From contig DASZTS010000116.1 in assembly GCA_035547915.1 (NCBI GenBank), forward strand, positions 22,739 through 86,738: 64,000 bases of DNA, read 5' to 3'. This document shows, piece after piece, positions 8,510 to 17,875 of this stretch. The notes below the pieces were generated by a model, which saw only the letters and a list, made by a program, of their open reading frames with translations, was not told where the DNA came from and made no database searches. A program made the translations under genes and the position numbers. Numbering within the stretch: the first letter of the stretch is position 1; each line of letters opens with the position of its first letter. Source of the stretch: DASSFG01 sp035547915. Lineage in GTDB: Bacteria; Planctomycetota; Planctomycetia; Pirellulales; JAICIG01.

Positions 8510-9793
8510 ATGAACGAATCCAAAGACTTTTCGCCACAGGCCCGTTTCCAGCGAAATGCGCTGAAGCACGGACTCTATCAGGCCGTCGCAGCCACGCTCT
8601 GCGTCGCCTTGGGGACCGCGCAAGACGCGACACCGAGGTCGCGAGCTAACGACCAACCGATGGCGGCGCGCACCTGCCGCACGAGCCCGATGTTGACCGA
8701 GACGCGATCGTCCCCGAATAAGCAACCGATCCAGCTTTGCCAGGCGCTCGGCCCCGCGGCGCCGTATCCCATCAAGGGACTCGATTGCGCCACCGGCGTT
8801 TGCGGCGAGTTGGGCTGGGACGCCGCCCGACCGATTCCGTGGCAGCGGTACGCGCAGGGTGAATACGTCGGGCACGAACGTCTGCCGCACGTCGATCAAT
8901 ACCGCATCCGCGTCGATGACGAATTGGAGTTCGTCTTCCGCCTGACGCGCACCGAGACGTCACGTCCGTATCAGCTTAACGTGGGTGATGAGCTGCGCAT
9001 CGAATCGCTCAGCGATCCGACGCTCAACCGCGATCTTGTCGTGCAGCCCGATGGCAATATCACCTTACCTCTCGTCAATGAAGTGCGGGCCACGCAGCAC
9101 ACGATCGTGCAGTTGCGCCAAGAGGTCGAGGAGCGGCTGCGAAAGTTTTACAAAGAACCGGCCATCACGGTCACGCCGGTCCGTCTCAATACCCGCCTCG
9201 AAGACCTGCGGGCCACCAGCGACGCTCGGTTCGGCTTCGGCGGGCAGTCGCGCCGTGCTCGCGTTACGCCCGAAGGCACGATCCAACTGCCAGCTTTGGG
9301 CAGCGTGCCCGTCCAAGGACTTACGTTGCCGGAGGTACAGCGCGAGCTGCACGAGCGACTCGGCCGGCGCTTCGAAGGGATGGAGATCACGCCGGTGCTG
9401 GCGGCGCGGGCTCCCCGCTATGTCTACGTCGTGGGCGAAGTGCGTACTCCGGGCCGCTACGAGCTGACCGGCCCCACCACGGCCATGCAAGCCATCAGCA
9501 TGGCCGGTGGCTGGATTTACGGCGGTAATCTCTGGAATACGGTCGTCTTCCGCCGCGGCGACGATTGGCGCCTGCTGGCCACGAGGCTCGATCTGCGTGG
9601 TCCGCTGTACGGCAGACGGCCCTGCCCGGCGGACGAGATTTGGCTCAACGACTCCGACGTCGTGCTGATACCCAAGAGCCGCATCCTGGTCGCCGACAAT
9701 ATCATCAGCCTGCTCTTCACGCAGGGCCTCTATGGCGTCGCGCCCTTCAGCGGGGCCGCCACCTTCAGCATCACTCGCTTCGGGGCACTCTAA
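8510..9793 (+). CDS. polysaccharide biosynthesis/export protein (Wza-like, Poly_export + SLBB)
   Basis: A 427-residue protein of the outer-membrane polysaccharide export family. An N-terminal stretch (18-38) looks like a signal or anchor. A Poly_export-type domain spans about 130-225 (YQLNVGDELRIESLSDPTLNRDLVVQPDGNI in pieces). A second copy of the PDG-type beta motif (VTPEGTIQLPALG) lies at 252-265. An SLBB-like segment follows at 303-335 (YVYVVGEVRTPGRY...AMQAISMAGG). The in-frame opening to 7994 is a shadow of the upstream gene; ATG 8510 is chosen. The TAA stop lies within the terminus of a dispersed repeat. It probably forms part of an exopolysaccharide secretion channel. Confidence 0.88.
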   Translation: MNESKDFSPQARFQRNALKHGLYQAVAATLCVALGTAQDATPRSRANDQPMAARTCRTSPMLTETRSSPNKQPIQLCQALGPAAPYPIKGLDCATGVCGELGWDAARPIPWQRYAQGEYVGHERLPHVDQYRIRVDDELEFVFRLTRTETSRPYQLNVGDELRIESLSDPTLNRDLVVQPDGNITLPLVNEVRATQHTIVQLRQEVEERLRKFYKEPAITVTPVRLNTRLEDLRATSDARFGFGGQSRRARVTPEGTIQLPALGSVPVQGLTLPEVQRELHERLGRRFEGMEITPVLAARAPRYVYVVGEVRTPGRYELTGPTTAMQAISMAGGWIYGGNLWNTVVFRRGDDWRLLATRLDLRGPLYGRRPCPADEIWLNDSDVVLIPKSRILVADNIISLLFTQGLYGVAPFSGAATFSITRFGAL

Positions 9794-9895
9794 GTGCGGC
9801 TGACAAAACCCGGAAGCCGGAGCGCCGTGGGAAAAAAATCGGCGGTGAAACGCCGATTTTTCGGAAGCTCGGACCGGTTTTGTCGGTTGCTCTAA
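9791..9895 (+). repeat. ~104-bp palindromic interspersed element, copy 1
   Basis: One of four related copies (also 18160, 33503, 47338). The left end is TAAGTGCGGCTGACAAAACC, and the right end GGTTTTGTCGGTTGCTCT is its imperfect inverse complement. The centre holds the inverted repeat AAAAATCGGCG-GTGAAA-CGCCGATTTTT, an 11-bp perfect stem with a T-run on both strands. CTCTAAG is repeated directly at both edges. It begins inside the stop codon of the Wza-like gene and could serve as its terminator. Confidence 0.85.
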
Positions 9896-10301
9896 GACTA
9901 AGTGCGTAAGTGAAAGACGTATTCGACACCGTCGCCTACGCGTAGAGTCGCACTCGCGCGGAATGCTGCTCGCGTATCGGGCGTTTGAAATGCAGGCTCG
10001 AGCCGCCCCCGTTAGCGCCGCCCTACCTTTTGTCGGACAATCCATCAGCTACGAGCCACTCGCCGAGCGAGTCAATGAGTTGACGGGGCGGTCATCGTCC
10101 CTGAGCGCGGTCGACACCGGCCCGGTCAGGACTGTGCTCGACCGCTCGGTCGAAATGGACCCGCCGCATTCGAATCGCTCACTGCGATTCACCGCGGCTG
10201 ACCGCGAGGGCTCACCGTTTGCCGCTTGGCCTTGCCGACTGCGAACGTGTCCGTTACGTTGGGCACTTGGCCCTGTTTTGGCAACAAAAATCGGCCATCG
10301 T
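9896..10301. other. intergenic region upstream of tRNA-Arg
   Basis: About 400 bp without a supportable gene. Open frames here are short and cross into the tRNA. It must carry the tRNA promoter, but no confident -35/-10 pair was identified. Confidence 0.5.
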
Positions 10302-10375
<74 letters not shown>

Positions 10376-10698
10376 TTCTGGTCATCTATGGTCGCGCGAA
10401 GCGTCTTGTCGTGCCCCCCCGCCGTGAAGGGAGCGGGCGAGACCGATCCCCGCTTAACAAGCCGGGGTGCGGCAAATCTCACGTCTGATGGGCCGAGATT
10501 TCCACCGGTGGAAGACTTTTCCGCGAGGCGCGTTGCATTTTCGCTGGCGGCGCGGTCTCTCGATGGACCGCCGTGGCGGCCGCTGGCTACGGGCCGCAGC
10601 CATTTTGGCAAACATCGTCAAAAAATCCGGCGAGCCTCGGGGCCAGATGCCGATTGTTGTAATGGGGGCATTTCCTTCGGTTTGTCATCGGCAGTATC
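10376..10698. other. intergenic region after tRNA-Arg
   Basis: About 320 bp; frames spanning it are non-coding shadows. No integrase, attachment-site duplication of the tRNA 3' end, or terminator was recognised. Confidence 0.45.
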
Positions 10699-10968
10699 GT
10701 GTCACCCAGACAACGCTTACAGCTCCTCGGTCGATCGTCCCTCGCGATCGGGTTTCTCAGCGCGGCTGTCACAATCGGTCGTGTGAGCCTACCGCCGTTC
10801 CACTGGCATTACCGTCCTCTGGTGTTGGCGGGGAGCGGCATTGCCATCGCTGCATCGCTGGGCATCCTCTTTCGGAAAACGCCTTGGTTGCTCGTCGGTG
10901 CCGTCATCGGCGTGGCTCCGGTACTCTGGCATTTCAGGGATTTCATTACGTCGACGGTTGCCTTCTGA
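10699..10968 (+). CDS. small membrane protein, unknown function
   Basis: An 89-residue ORF with GTG start. It contains three hydrophobic segments (about 12-30, 39-58 and 62-80) separated by short basic or aromatic loops (FRKTPW, PPFHWHYRP). Such a pattern is unlikely in a random frame. No family is recognised, and neighbours on both sides are more than 300 bp away, so context gives no clue. Confidence 0.5.
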   Translation: MSPRQRLQLLGRSSLAIGFLSAAVTIGRVSLPPFHWHYRPLVLAGSGIAIAASLGILFRKTPWLLVGAVIGVAPVLWHFRDFITSTVAF

Positions 10969-11355
10969 GCCGGTTGATGTTGCGAATGTAGCATTCCCTC
11001 CCGGGAGAGGCGCCATTTCGATCCATTTCTGCGCGCTTGGCCGGGGCAAGCGGGTGGCCATGGCGAACGCAAGACGGCGCCGCTCTGCCTAACGTGGCTG
11101 GCACACTCGTCCAGGAACGCATTCACAGCGCTCTCGCGGGCCGGCCGTTACGTCCTACTCGTTCCCTCAAACGCCACGTCGCCGGCCGTTTGCCTCGCTC
11201 ACTTTCGAGGTTTGAACAATCTGGAAGTGAAACGACTGCCGGTACTTAGCTCAGGCATTCCCGAATCGATGGCCTGATCTGCGGGCTCGTGGTACGGGAC
11301 ATGCTCTACCGTCGGCGACGGCTGCTGGCCCCAGCAAAAAATCACCAAAGCTCGC
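10969..11355. other. intergenic region upstream of APC permease
   Basis: About 390 bp with no gene supported. The open frames here have atypical composition and no start context. No repeat or terminator was recognised. Confidence 0.45.
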
Positions 11356-13653
11356 ATGTCTCCGGACTCGGACCAGCTACTCCCCGGATCGGTCGGCACA
11401 AGCCGCTGCGTTGTCGAGCCCGGTGCGCCGATGGCGGGCGCTGGACGTTCGCGGTTCCTGATTATCTCGAGCGTGATGCTGACATTCATCGGCGCCCAGC
11501 CGACGGCTGCCGTCGTGCTGTGTGATCTTGCCAGTACGGCGTACTACATCGGGGGCGTCGTCGAGGCGCAGATCGGTAAGGCGGCGCCGTGGTTCATCTT
11601 GGCGGTCATGCTGTTCAGCTACGCCGTGCGGAGCGTGTATATCGAGAGCTGCTCGATGTTCGTGCGCGGTGGTGTCTACCGCGTCGTGAAGGAGGCGATG
11701 GGCCATGGCATGGCCAAGGTTTCCGTGTCGGCGTTGATGTTCGACTACATCCTCACCGGGCCGATCAGCGCCGTCTCGGCCGGACATTACCTGGTCCGGC
11801 TGTTCAACGCCCTACTTCACCATTTCGGCAGCCACGTGGCCATCTCCGAACGATGGGGAGCCGTCGGCGTTGCCCTGGCGGTCGTGATCTATTTCTATCA
11901 GGTCAATGTGCGCGGCATCCCCGCGTCGAGCGACAAGGCGCTCAAGATCATGCGGGCGACGACTATCATGGCCGTGATCATGATCATCTGGTGCCTTGTG
12001 ACCCTGGCCGCCCGCCCGGCCACCAGGGCTCTTCCCCCCTTGGCGTCCGACCTGGGTAAAAAGTGCGACCGAGACGGCGCCCCGCGGATAAACGAGGTGA
12101 CCAAGGCGCAGGAAGACCCGCTGGGTTGGGTCGGGGCGATGCCGATCGGCGCGGAGCTGAGACCCGGGGTCGTCGAGTGGCAGAGTTGGATCGGACTGTT
12201 GGGCATCGTGATCGCTTTCGGGCATTCGATCCTCGCAATGAGCGGCGAGGAGACCCTGGCCCAGGTCTACCGCGAGGTCGAGGCACCCAAGCTGCGCAAC
12301 TTCCGACGCGCGGCCTTTATCGTTTTCCTTTACAGTCTGGCGCTGACCGGTCTCGTCAGCTTCTTCGCCTTCATGATCATTCCCGATCGGGTCCGGCCAG
12401 ACTTTCAGGACAATCTGATTTCCGGTCTGGCGATGCATGTCGTGGGGCCGCGATGGGCGAAGCTGGCGCTGAACACGCTGGTCGTCGCCGTCGGGTTCCT
12501 GATTCTGGCCGGGGCCGTCAACACATCCATCGTCGGTGCCAACGGTGTGTTGAATCGAGTTGCGGAGGACGGCGTGCTGCCCGAGTGGTTCCGCAAGCCG
12601 CAGCGCACCTTTGGGACCACATGGCGACTGCTGTCACTGATTGCCGGGTTTCAGGTCGCCGCGATCTTGTTGAGCGGCGGCGACGTCATCGTGCTGGGCG
12701 AGGCGTATGCCTTCGGCGTGGTCTGGAGCCTCGTCCTCAAATCGTTGTCGATGCTGGTGCTCCGCCTCCGGGAGCCGGACCGCTATCGGGGCTACCGCGT
12801 GCCGCTCAACATCCGGCTCGGCCGAACCGATCTACCCATCGGGCTGTTGCTCATCTTCCTGGTGCTATTGGCGGCTGCCCTGGTGAACCTGCTGACAAAG
12901 ACCGTGGCTACGGTCTCCGGGACCGCCTTCGCCGCAGCGTTCCTGATCGCCTTCACGCTGACGGAGCGTTTTGGCAAGAAGGCCAAGCAAGAAGGGATGA
13001 ACGGGCGGCAGACCGACGAGCACCTAGAAGAGTTCGAAGTACAATTCGCCGAGATTTTGAACCCGAAAATCCTGGGTCTTCAACGGCCCTATCGCAAAGT
13101 CGTGTTGGTCGAACGCCCCGACGCAACCGACGCGCTGCGGACCTGCCTCATCGAGACCGATCCGACGAACACGGACGTCGTCGTAGTGACCGTCCACGCG
13201 CCGCCGCCCGGGGGCGGCGGAGACCCGCGGCAGGGCGCGACGATCTTCACAGACGCTGAGTTCTCGGACGCGTCGGATTCGCCACTCGGGCACGATGACG
13301 TCGAGGTGATGACCGCCGTGGTGCACAAGAGTGAGATTGCCGGCAAGCCCGTGAAACCGGTCGTCATCGTGGCCGACGCCCCCGAAACGGCCCTGCTCCA
13401 AGCCGTGCGAGGCGTCGGTGCCGGCGAACTGCTCGTCGGATCATCCGATAACCGTTCGTCCGAGAGCCGACTCCAAGGCCTGGCGTCGCGCTGGGGCGCA
13501 ATTTCGGCTGACGACCACCTCCCATTGACGATACGCGTCGTTGGGAGCGATGGCGAAAAACGGTGGGACCACGACGGCGGCAGCCGTATCCCGCATGCGG
13601 CGGACGACGGCGGCCAAACATCTCGGGCCCTGGCGGGCGTGACTTCGGATTAG
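11356..13653 (+). CDS. APC-superfamily amino acid permease with C-terminal cytoplasmic domain
   Basis: A 765-residue transporter. Residues 33-530 contain about 12 transmembrane helices with features of the amino acid/polyamine/organocation fold: the unwound TM1 region (VMLTFIGAQPTAAVV), the TM6-like GHSILAMSGEETLAQVYREVEAP, and the long TM8 GFLILAGAVNTSIVGANGVLNRVAEDGVLPEWF. It ends the membrane part with an RFGKKAKQ basic stretch. About 220 soluble residues follow (540-765), with alternating hydrophobic strands (KVVLVERPD, DVVVVTVHAP, PVVIVAD, GELLVGSS) resembling universal-stress-type Rossmann domains fused to some APC permeases. The substrate is unknown. Confidence 0.85.
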   Translation: MSPDSDQLLPGSVGTSRCVVEPGAPMAGAGRSRFLIISSVMLTFIGAQPTAAVVLCDLASTAYYIGGVVEAQIGKAAPWFILAVMLFSYAVRSVYIESCSMFVRGGVYRVVKEAMGHGMAKVSVSALMFDYILTGPISAVSAGHYLVRLFNALLHHFGSHVAISERWGAVGVALAVVIYFYQVNVRGIPASSDKALKIMRATTIMAVIMIIWCLVTLAARPATRALPPLASDLGKKCDRDGAPRINEVTKAQEDPLGWVGAMPIGAELRPGVVEWQSWIGLLGIVIAFGHSILAMSGEETLAQVYREVEAPKLRNFRRAAFIVFLYSLALTGLVSFFAFMIIPDRVRPDFQDNLISGLAMHVVGPRWAKLALNTLVVAVGFLILAGAVNTSIVGANGVLNRVAEDGVLPEWFRKPQRTFGTTWRLLSLIAGFQVAAILLSGGDVIVLGEAYAFGVVWSLVLKSLSMLVLRLREPDRYRGYRVPLNIRLGRTDLPIGLLLIFLVLLAAALVNLLTKTVATVSGTAFAAAFLIAFTLTERFGKKAKQEGMNGRQTDEHLEEFEVQFAEILNPKILGLQRPYRKVVLVERPDATDALRTCLIETDPTNTDVVVVTVHAPPPGGGGDPRQGATIFTDAEFSDASDSPLGHDDVEVMTAVVHKSEIAGKPVKPVVIVADAPETALLQAVRGVGAGELLVGSSDNRSSESRLQGLASRWGAISADDHLPLTIRVVGSDGEKRWDHDGGSRIPHAADDGGQTSRALAGVTSD

Positions 13654-13677
13654 CGGGGACAATCGATGTGCGAGAAG

Positions 13678-14289
13678 CTACAGCCGTCGTACAACGCAAA
13701 ACCAAGCGTAAGGGCCCTCAGGTGAGAAGTGCAGGTCGGGCCGGTCAGGACGAATTTCGAAGCGGGTCGCGTGAATCGATTCCACCAACCAGCCCTCGGA
13801 GAAAGCGGCGCGGAGTTCTGCTTGCGAAACGCGGCGTGGGCCGTCCCCAGGAGGTTCTTTATCGCTGAAACATGCGAGAAACAACCTGGTGCCCGGTTTG
13901 GCGACGTGGCCCAAGCTCGTGACGTAGCTGGCGCGATCGTCGTCTGAAAAGACATGAAACAGGCCGCAGTCGATGATGGAATCGAAGGACTCCGACAGGC
14001 CCTGAAGATGCAGAGCATCCATCAACAGGAATGTCGCGTCGAGGCCGCGCTCGTGGGCCTTGCGCTTCGCATCAGCGAGCGGTTGCTCCAGAAAATCGAC
14101 ACCCGTGACCCGCCGACCGCGCGCCGCGAAGAACAGCGCGTTCTCGCCGGTGCCGCAACCGACATCGAGAACCGAGCCGACGATCTGGTCGGCCACCTCG
14201 ACGAATGCGGGCTGTGGCTTGCCGATGTCCCAGGGGGGCTTTCCGTCGTAGATTGCCCGGAAACGTTCTTTATCAGGCACGTTGTCCAT
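13678..14289 (-). CDS. class I SAM-dependent methyltransferase
   Basis: A 203-residue methyltransferase. Motif I is VLDVGCGTGEN (about 40-50), the motif II acidic residue is in VTGVDFLE, and the IIDCGLFHVF segment with the AFCVV/WFCVVRRL end resembles the thiopurine/tellurite-resistance methyltransferase-like group. The C-terminal region (ELRAAFSEGWLVESIHATRFEIRP) is also typical of that group. The frame is open upstream as antisense of the next gene, but ATG 14289 gives the complete domain. It lies 4 bp after the Dabb-domain gene on the same strand, suggesting co-transcription. Confidence 0.88.
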   Translation of the reverse strand: MDNVPDKERFRAIYDGKPPWDIGKPQPAFVEVADQIVGSVLDVGCGTGENALFFAARGRRVTGVDFLEQPLADAKRKAHERGLDATFLLMDALHLQGLSESFDSIIDCGLFHVFSDDDRASYVTSLGHVAKPGTRLFLACFSDKEPPGDGPRRVSQAELRAAFSEGWLVESIHATRFEIRPDRPDLHFSPEGPYAWFCVVRRL

Positions 14290-14293
14290 CCGG

Positions 14294-14701
14294 CTACCTC
14301 TTTCCGGTCTCGGTCGTCCAGTAATCGAAGACGACCACCTTTTCGCGCTTATCGCGGACGACCTGAACGTAGTCCCGATGGGCGGGATGTTCGAGATAGG
14401 TCGCCAGCGCTTTCTCATCGCGGAAGGTGACGACGAAGCAGTGAGTGAAGCCCTCGGATTTGCCCTCCTTGCTAACGTTGGTCCCGTGTTCGAAACCGAG
14501 GATGGAGTCGATCTTGCCGGGCAAGGCGGCGAAGGCGTCGATGACCTGCTGTATTTTGGCCGGTTCGAGTCCGTCTTTGAACTTGTAGAGCACCATGTGC
14601 CGCAGCACCTGCTTTGGCTCATCCGCTGCGGTGCTGATCGATTTTGATAGGCACATTGCCGCAACCCAGGCCAAACCGAGAACCAAGATCAGACTTCGCA
14701 T
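14294..14701 (-). CDS. exported stress-responsive alpha/beta barrel (Dabb) domain protein
   Basis: A 135-residue protein with a Sec-type signal peptide (MRSLILVLGLAWVAAMCLSKSIS in pieces, cleavage near 26). A Dabb domain follows, recognisable by LRHMVLYKFKDGLEPAKIQQVIDAF, the central GFEHGTNVS, and the terminal HPAHRDYVQVVRD segment. Dabb proteins form dimeric beta-barrels; many are of unknown function. ATG 14701 is preceded by AAAGGA and is preferred over ATG 14731, which lacks a leader. It overlaps nothing and runs into the methyltransferase gene 4 bp later. Confidence 0.85.
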   Translation of the reverse strand: MRSLILVLGLAWVAAMCLSKSISTAADEPKQVLRHMVLYKFKDGLEPAKIQQVIDAFAALPGKIDSILGFEHGTNVSKEGKSEGFTHCFVVTFRDEKALATYLEHPAHRDYVQVVRDKREKVVVFDYWTTETGKR

Positions 14702-14866
14702 TCGAGAATTCCTTTGTCGGAAGGAGGTCATTTTATCGTAAGCCTTCGGCTCCCACGGGTTCAACCCGCCGATTGGGCTGGCAGGGAGAAAGATAAGCCA
14801 AAGCGGTACGGCAACCGCGTGGTGCGCGAGAATCGAAGAGAACCACGGCCCCTTCGACAACTGGGA

Positions 14867-15853
14867 TCAGTTGCCGATCCAGCCGCGGTGTGCGTGGTCG
14901 AGGAAGGTCTCGAGCGACTTTCGAATCGCGGCGTCGAGCGGGGTATGCGGCACGTCCGGAAAGGCTTTCAGGAATGGTTCGTACTCGAGATCGCAGATGA
15001 ACGGGACTTCGTTCTTGCCAACCGTGACCTGAAACCGGTCGGTAAGATTCATCTCGGTGGCCGCCCGCCGCATCGCGTCGACAACCTCGTTGGTGGTCAA
15101 CGTCAAGTTGGGGAGGGTGAACACACCGTAGCCGTCGAAAGGCTTCAGGGCAGCCATCGCAAAGGCGGCACCGACGTCGGGGGCAAACAGATAATCCTGT
15201 CGCGAATGGAAAGGGATCTCGTAAGCGCGTCCCAATGCTACGTGCTTCATGGCGGTCGTCGGGCTGGATGTCAGTCCCGCGTCCCGGCCCGGACCGTACA
15301 GTACGCCCGGACGCAAGCTGAGCGTCGGCACCTTCGTTTCCTCGCAGAAGAACTTCGACACATATTCCCCGGCCAGTTTCCACGCTCCATAGAGATTCAC
15401 GGGGTTGGGGCTGGCGAGCATGGGAACGCGCCCCGCCGGGTACGAAGCGCGCGGGCCATAGACGGCAATCGAACTGGCGAAGACGAACCGCTCCAATGGT
15501 GCCCCGCTGGCCTTCATCGCCTCGACGAGGTTCAGGGTACCGGCGAGATTGATCTGCAGGCCGAGGTGCCGATGAGCGTTGCAGTCCGGTGTCTGCAACG
15601 CGGCCAGGTGTATGACATGCGTGACCTGGCGTTCGCGGAGGATCTCTTGCAGCCTGAGTGGATCGGTCACGTCTGCCTGGACAACGACGAGACGCTCGCG
15701 TTGCACATCATAAAAGACGCGCTCGGTGCGTTCCGCACTGGCGCCGCGGCTACAAACCACCACCGAGGCGTCGGTATTCCTCAACACCCACTTTGTCGTC
15801 TCCGCGCCGATGCAACCATAGCCGCCGGTCACCAAAATCGTTTGCCGATTCAT
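14867..15853 (-). CDS. NAD-dependent epimerase/dehydratase (extended SDR)
   Basis: A 328-residue extended short-chain dehydrogenase. The NAD-binding GGYGCIG motif is at 10-16, the HLAALQ substrate-side motif at about 82-87, the SS of the catalytic triad in FASSIAVYG (126-133), and Y155-x3-K159 is in NLYGAWKL. The second half contains LRPGVLYGPGRD, usual for nucleotide-sugar or uronate-type SDRs. Without a sugar cluster around it, the substrate is uncertain; some homologues are uronate dehydrogenases or lactone-forming enzymes. Confidence 0.87.
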   Translation of the reverse strand: MNRQTILVTGGYGCIGAETTKWVLRNTDASVVVCSRGASAERTERVFYDVQRERLVVVQADVTDPLRLQEILRERQVTHVIHLAALQTPDCNAHRHLGLQINLAGTLNLVEAMKASGAPLERFVFASSIAVYGPRASYPAGRVPMLASPNPVNLYGAWKLAGEYVSKFFCEETKVPTLSLRPGVLYGPGRDAGLTSSPTTAMKHVALGRAYEIPFHSRQDYLFAPDVGAAFAMAALKPFDGYGVFTLPNLTLTTNEVVDAMRRAATEMNLTDRFQVTVGKNEVPFICDLEYEPFLKAFPDVPHTPLDAAIRKSLETFLDHAHRGWIGN

Positions 15854-15945
15854 ATCGAAGCTGCCGCAAAGGAATTGAAATCGCGCTCGCTATGCCGCGC
15901 CGGAAATGCGAACGCGCAACCGAAGAGACGACGCGTCGCCTCTTG

Positions 15946-16851
15946 TCATTTTCGCGTAGCGTCGTCGGCCGGAATGATCTTTAACTCGGCCAGCCAGGCA
16001 AGCGACTCTGCTTGCCATTTGTCCCACATCGGCCCTTGGTAACCGTCCAGGCCGTGGCCACCCGACGGGAGCTCAACGTATCGCGCGGGGATCTCATGGG
16101 CCTTTAGCGCTTCGTAGAACGCTCTGCTGTTTTCCGGCGGCACCGGCTTGTCGTCGACCGCATGTGCCAGGAATGCCGGCGGAGTTTCGGCCGTTACTTG
16201 CTTCTCGTTGGAGAAACGTGCCACCAGTTCCGGCGAGGGATCGTCGCCCAAAAGATTGCTTTTCGAACCCTGATGTGTCTTCTCGCCCATGACGATTACC
16301 GGGTAGACGAGGAGCATGAAGTCGGGACGGCAACTGCCCCGATCGATGGGATCGGAGGCCTTCGGGTCGCCGTCGTCGAAGTGAGTCCCCGCGGTGGAGG
16401 CGAGATGGCCGCCGGCGGAAAAACCGATGATGCCGATGTGCGTCGGATCGATCGCCCACTCCTTCGCGCGACTGCGGACCGTGCGCAAGGCGCGCTGGGC
16501 GTCGAGCAGCGGCACCGCGGACCGGCCGGCCGGCAGACGATATTCGAGCACCACGCCGGTGATACCGTGGCCGTTGAGCCACTCGGCGATGCCGTGCCCT
16601 TCGGCGCCCGTTACCAACGTGCCGTAGCCGCCGCCGGGACAGATGACGATCGCCGCACCGTTGCCCTTCACAGGACGATGGAGGGTAATCCAAGCGTCGG
16701 CCTCTTCGAACTGGCCGTCGCCGATAGGAGCATGTTTCTGCCAAAGCGAGATCCGCTCCGGTTTACTGTCGTCGTCCGCGAATGTTGTCGCTGTACCCAA
16801 GCCGGTCAGGGCGAGTAGACCAAGGCTGCCGGTCAATAATAAATATCTCAT
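15946..16851 (-). CDS. secreted alpha/beta hydrolase, acetyl-esterase/BD-FAE-like
   Basis: A 301-residue hydrolase with a Sec signal peptide (hydrophobic 4-24, cleavage near TTFA|DD). The oxyanion-hole motif CPGGGYG is at 71-77, the nucleophile elbow GFSAGG at 143-148 (Ser145), the acid in HAVDDKPVPPEN (about 235-246), and the catalytic His in SGGHGLDGY near 268. This layout matches xylan acetyl-esterases and related carbohydrate esterases common in planctomycetes, presumably acting on acetylated polysaccharides outside the cytoplasm. The upstream in-frame extension to 16926 has no leader character, so ATG 16851 is chosen. Confidence 0.87.
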   Translation of the reverse strand: MRYLLLTGSLGLLALTGLGTATTFADDDSKPERISLWQKHAPIGDGQFEEADAWITLHRPVKGNGAAIVICPGGGYGTLVTGAEGHGIAEWLNGHGITGVVLEYRLPAGRSAVPLLDAQRALRTVRSRAKEWAIDPTHIGIIGFSAGGHLASTAGTHFDDGDPKASDPIDRGSCRPDFMLLVYPVIVMGEKTHQGSKSNLLGDDPSPELVARFSNEKQVTAETPPAFLAHAVDDKPVPPENSRAFYEALKAHEIPARYVELPSGGHGLDGYQGPMWDKWQAESLAWLAELKIIPADDATRK

Positions 16852-16987
16852 GGATCTTCTGGAAATGCGTGGATCGTTACTCCGAGTGTTAGAGTCTAAC
16901 CGAATTCGGCCGCCATGTGGGATCATTCGCGGGCGCGGTCCTCGGTTTTGTTGTTCAACGATGTCCGCGGTGGATCATCGCCAGCGT

Positions 16988-17875
16988 TCATTCTTTAACC
17001 TTGGTCGCCTGCGGCAGTTCTTTGAGATCCGCTATCAATTTGGCAGGCAATTCTTTGTCCGCAATCGGCGGCAGTTTTTTTCCCTCGTCACCGAATAACG
17101 GAGCGCCATACTTTTCTTGCAACGACTGAAACAGGGTGTCGAGCTGCTGCTTGTCCCCTTCGGCCAGGAAATAGTCGCCGTGCAGTTGTCCCCAGATGCC
17201 GTCTCCTTGGGCCCGTGTCAGGCATTTCAAATCCTCGACGCGGGTGCCTAACCATAATCGGTAGAGGGCCAGCTTGGGCACGTGCTGGTCGCGCCCACCG
17301 AAATTCTCCAGAAAGGATGCCAGTCCGCCGCCGGCAAGGGTCGCGACGCTCTTGGCACTCCCTTCGTCGCCGTTGGGGTTGGTGATGGTCGCGCTATGCC
17401 GCCAACGGCTCTTATCGCGGTCAAAAACGTAATAGCGGGTGTCGGTCATGCCGGAACTGCTAACCGGCGTCTTTCGGACGAAGAACTGAAAGGTCTCACC
17501 GACCTGCCAGTTCCAGAGCATGTGGGTGTGAGCGCCCTCCCCCTCGCCGCCGAAACGGTTGAAGACCGTTTGAGGATCGGCCTCGGTCACCTTCGGTCGG
17601 AGTTGGGGCGAAGTGTCCCAGATCGAAAAGATCGTGCGGCGCTCGCGGGAAGAATTGTGCTGGATGCCGCAATACCCGCCGGCCGGCTCGCCGGGATGCC
17701 AGTTCGCGCCGCAGTAATAGATCGGGTCGTGCGAGGCGAGCACCGTTATCTCTCCGTAAAGGCAGATGGCATCCGCTGGCTCCTTTGCGTCCCACCACAG
17801 ATGTTGTGCCGCCGCGCGATCGACGGCTAGAAAGAGGACCGCGACGGAGCCAATAAACACTGCTGCCAACCGCAT
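16988..17875 (-). CDS. secreted DUF3472-type protein
   Basis: A 295-residue exported protein. The signal peptide spans about 1-23 (cleavage after AAA|QH). The mature domain contains CGANWHPGEPAGGYCGIQHNSS, FSIWD and the GEGEGAHTHMLWNWQVGETFQFFV block, which I associate with DUF3472, a beta-sandwich domain found next to esterases and lectins. A helical 90-residue C-terminal extension follows. It lies upstream of the acetyl-esterase-like gene on the same strand (136 bp apart), consistent with a polysaccharide-related role. Confidence 0.75.
   Translation of the reverse strand: MRLAAVFIGSVAVLFLAVDRAAAQHLWWDAKEPADAICLYGEITVLASHDPIYYCGANWHPGEPAGGYCGIQHNSSRERRTIFSIWDTSPQLRPKVTEADPQTVFNRFGGEGEGAHTHMLWNWQVGETFQFFVRKTPVSSSGMTDTRYYVFDRDKSRWRHSATITNPNGDEGSAKSVATLAGGGLASFLENFGGRDQHVPKLALYRLWLGTRVEDLKCLTRAQGDGIWGQLHGDYFLAEGDKQQLDTLFQSLQEKYGAPLFGDEGKKLPPIADKELPAKLIADLKELPQATKVKE

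Noticed and set aside
9065..10045. Minus-strand frame at 9065-10045 with a protein segment similar to frames at 18154, 33343 and 47171
   Set aside because: The shared peptide segments come from translating the ~104-bp repeat in several frames, not from a protein family.
12063..13259. 398-codon plus-strand frame inside the APC permease gene
   Set aside because: It is an out-of-frame shadow with an Arg/Gly-rich composition and no domain.
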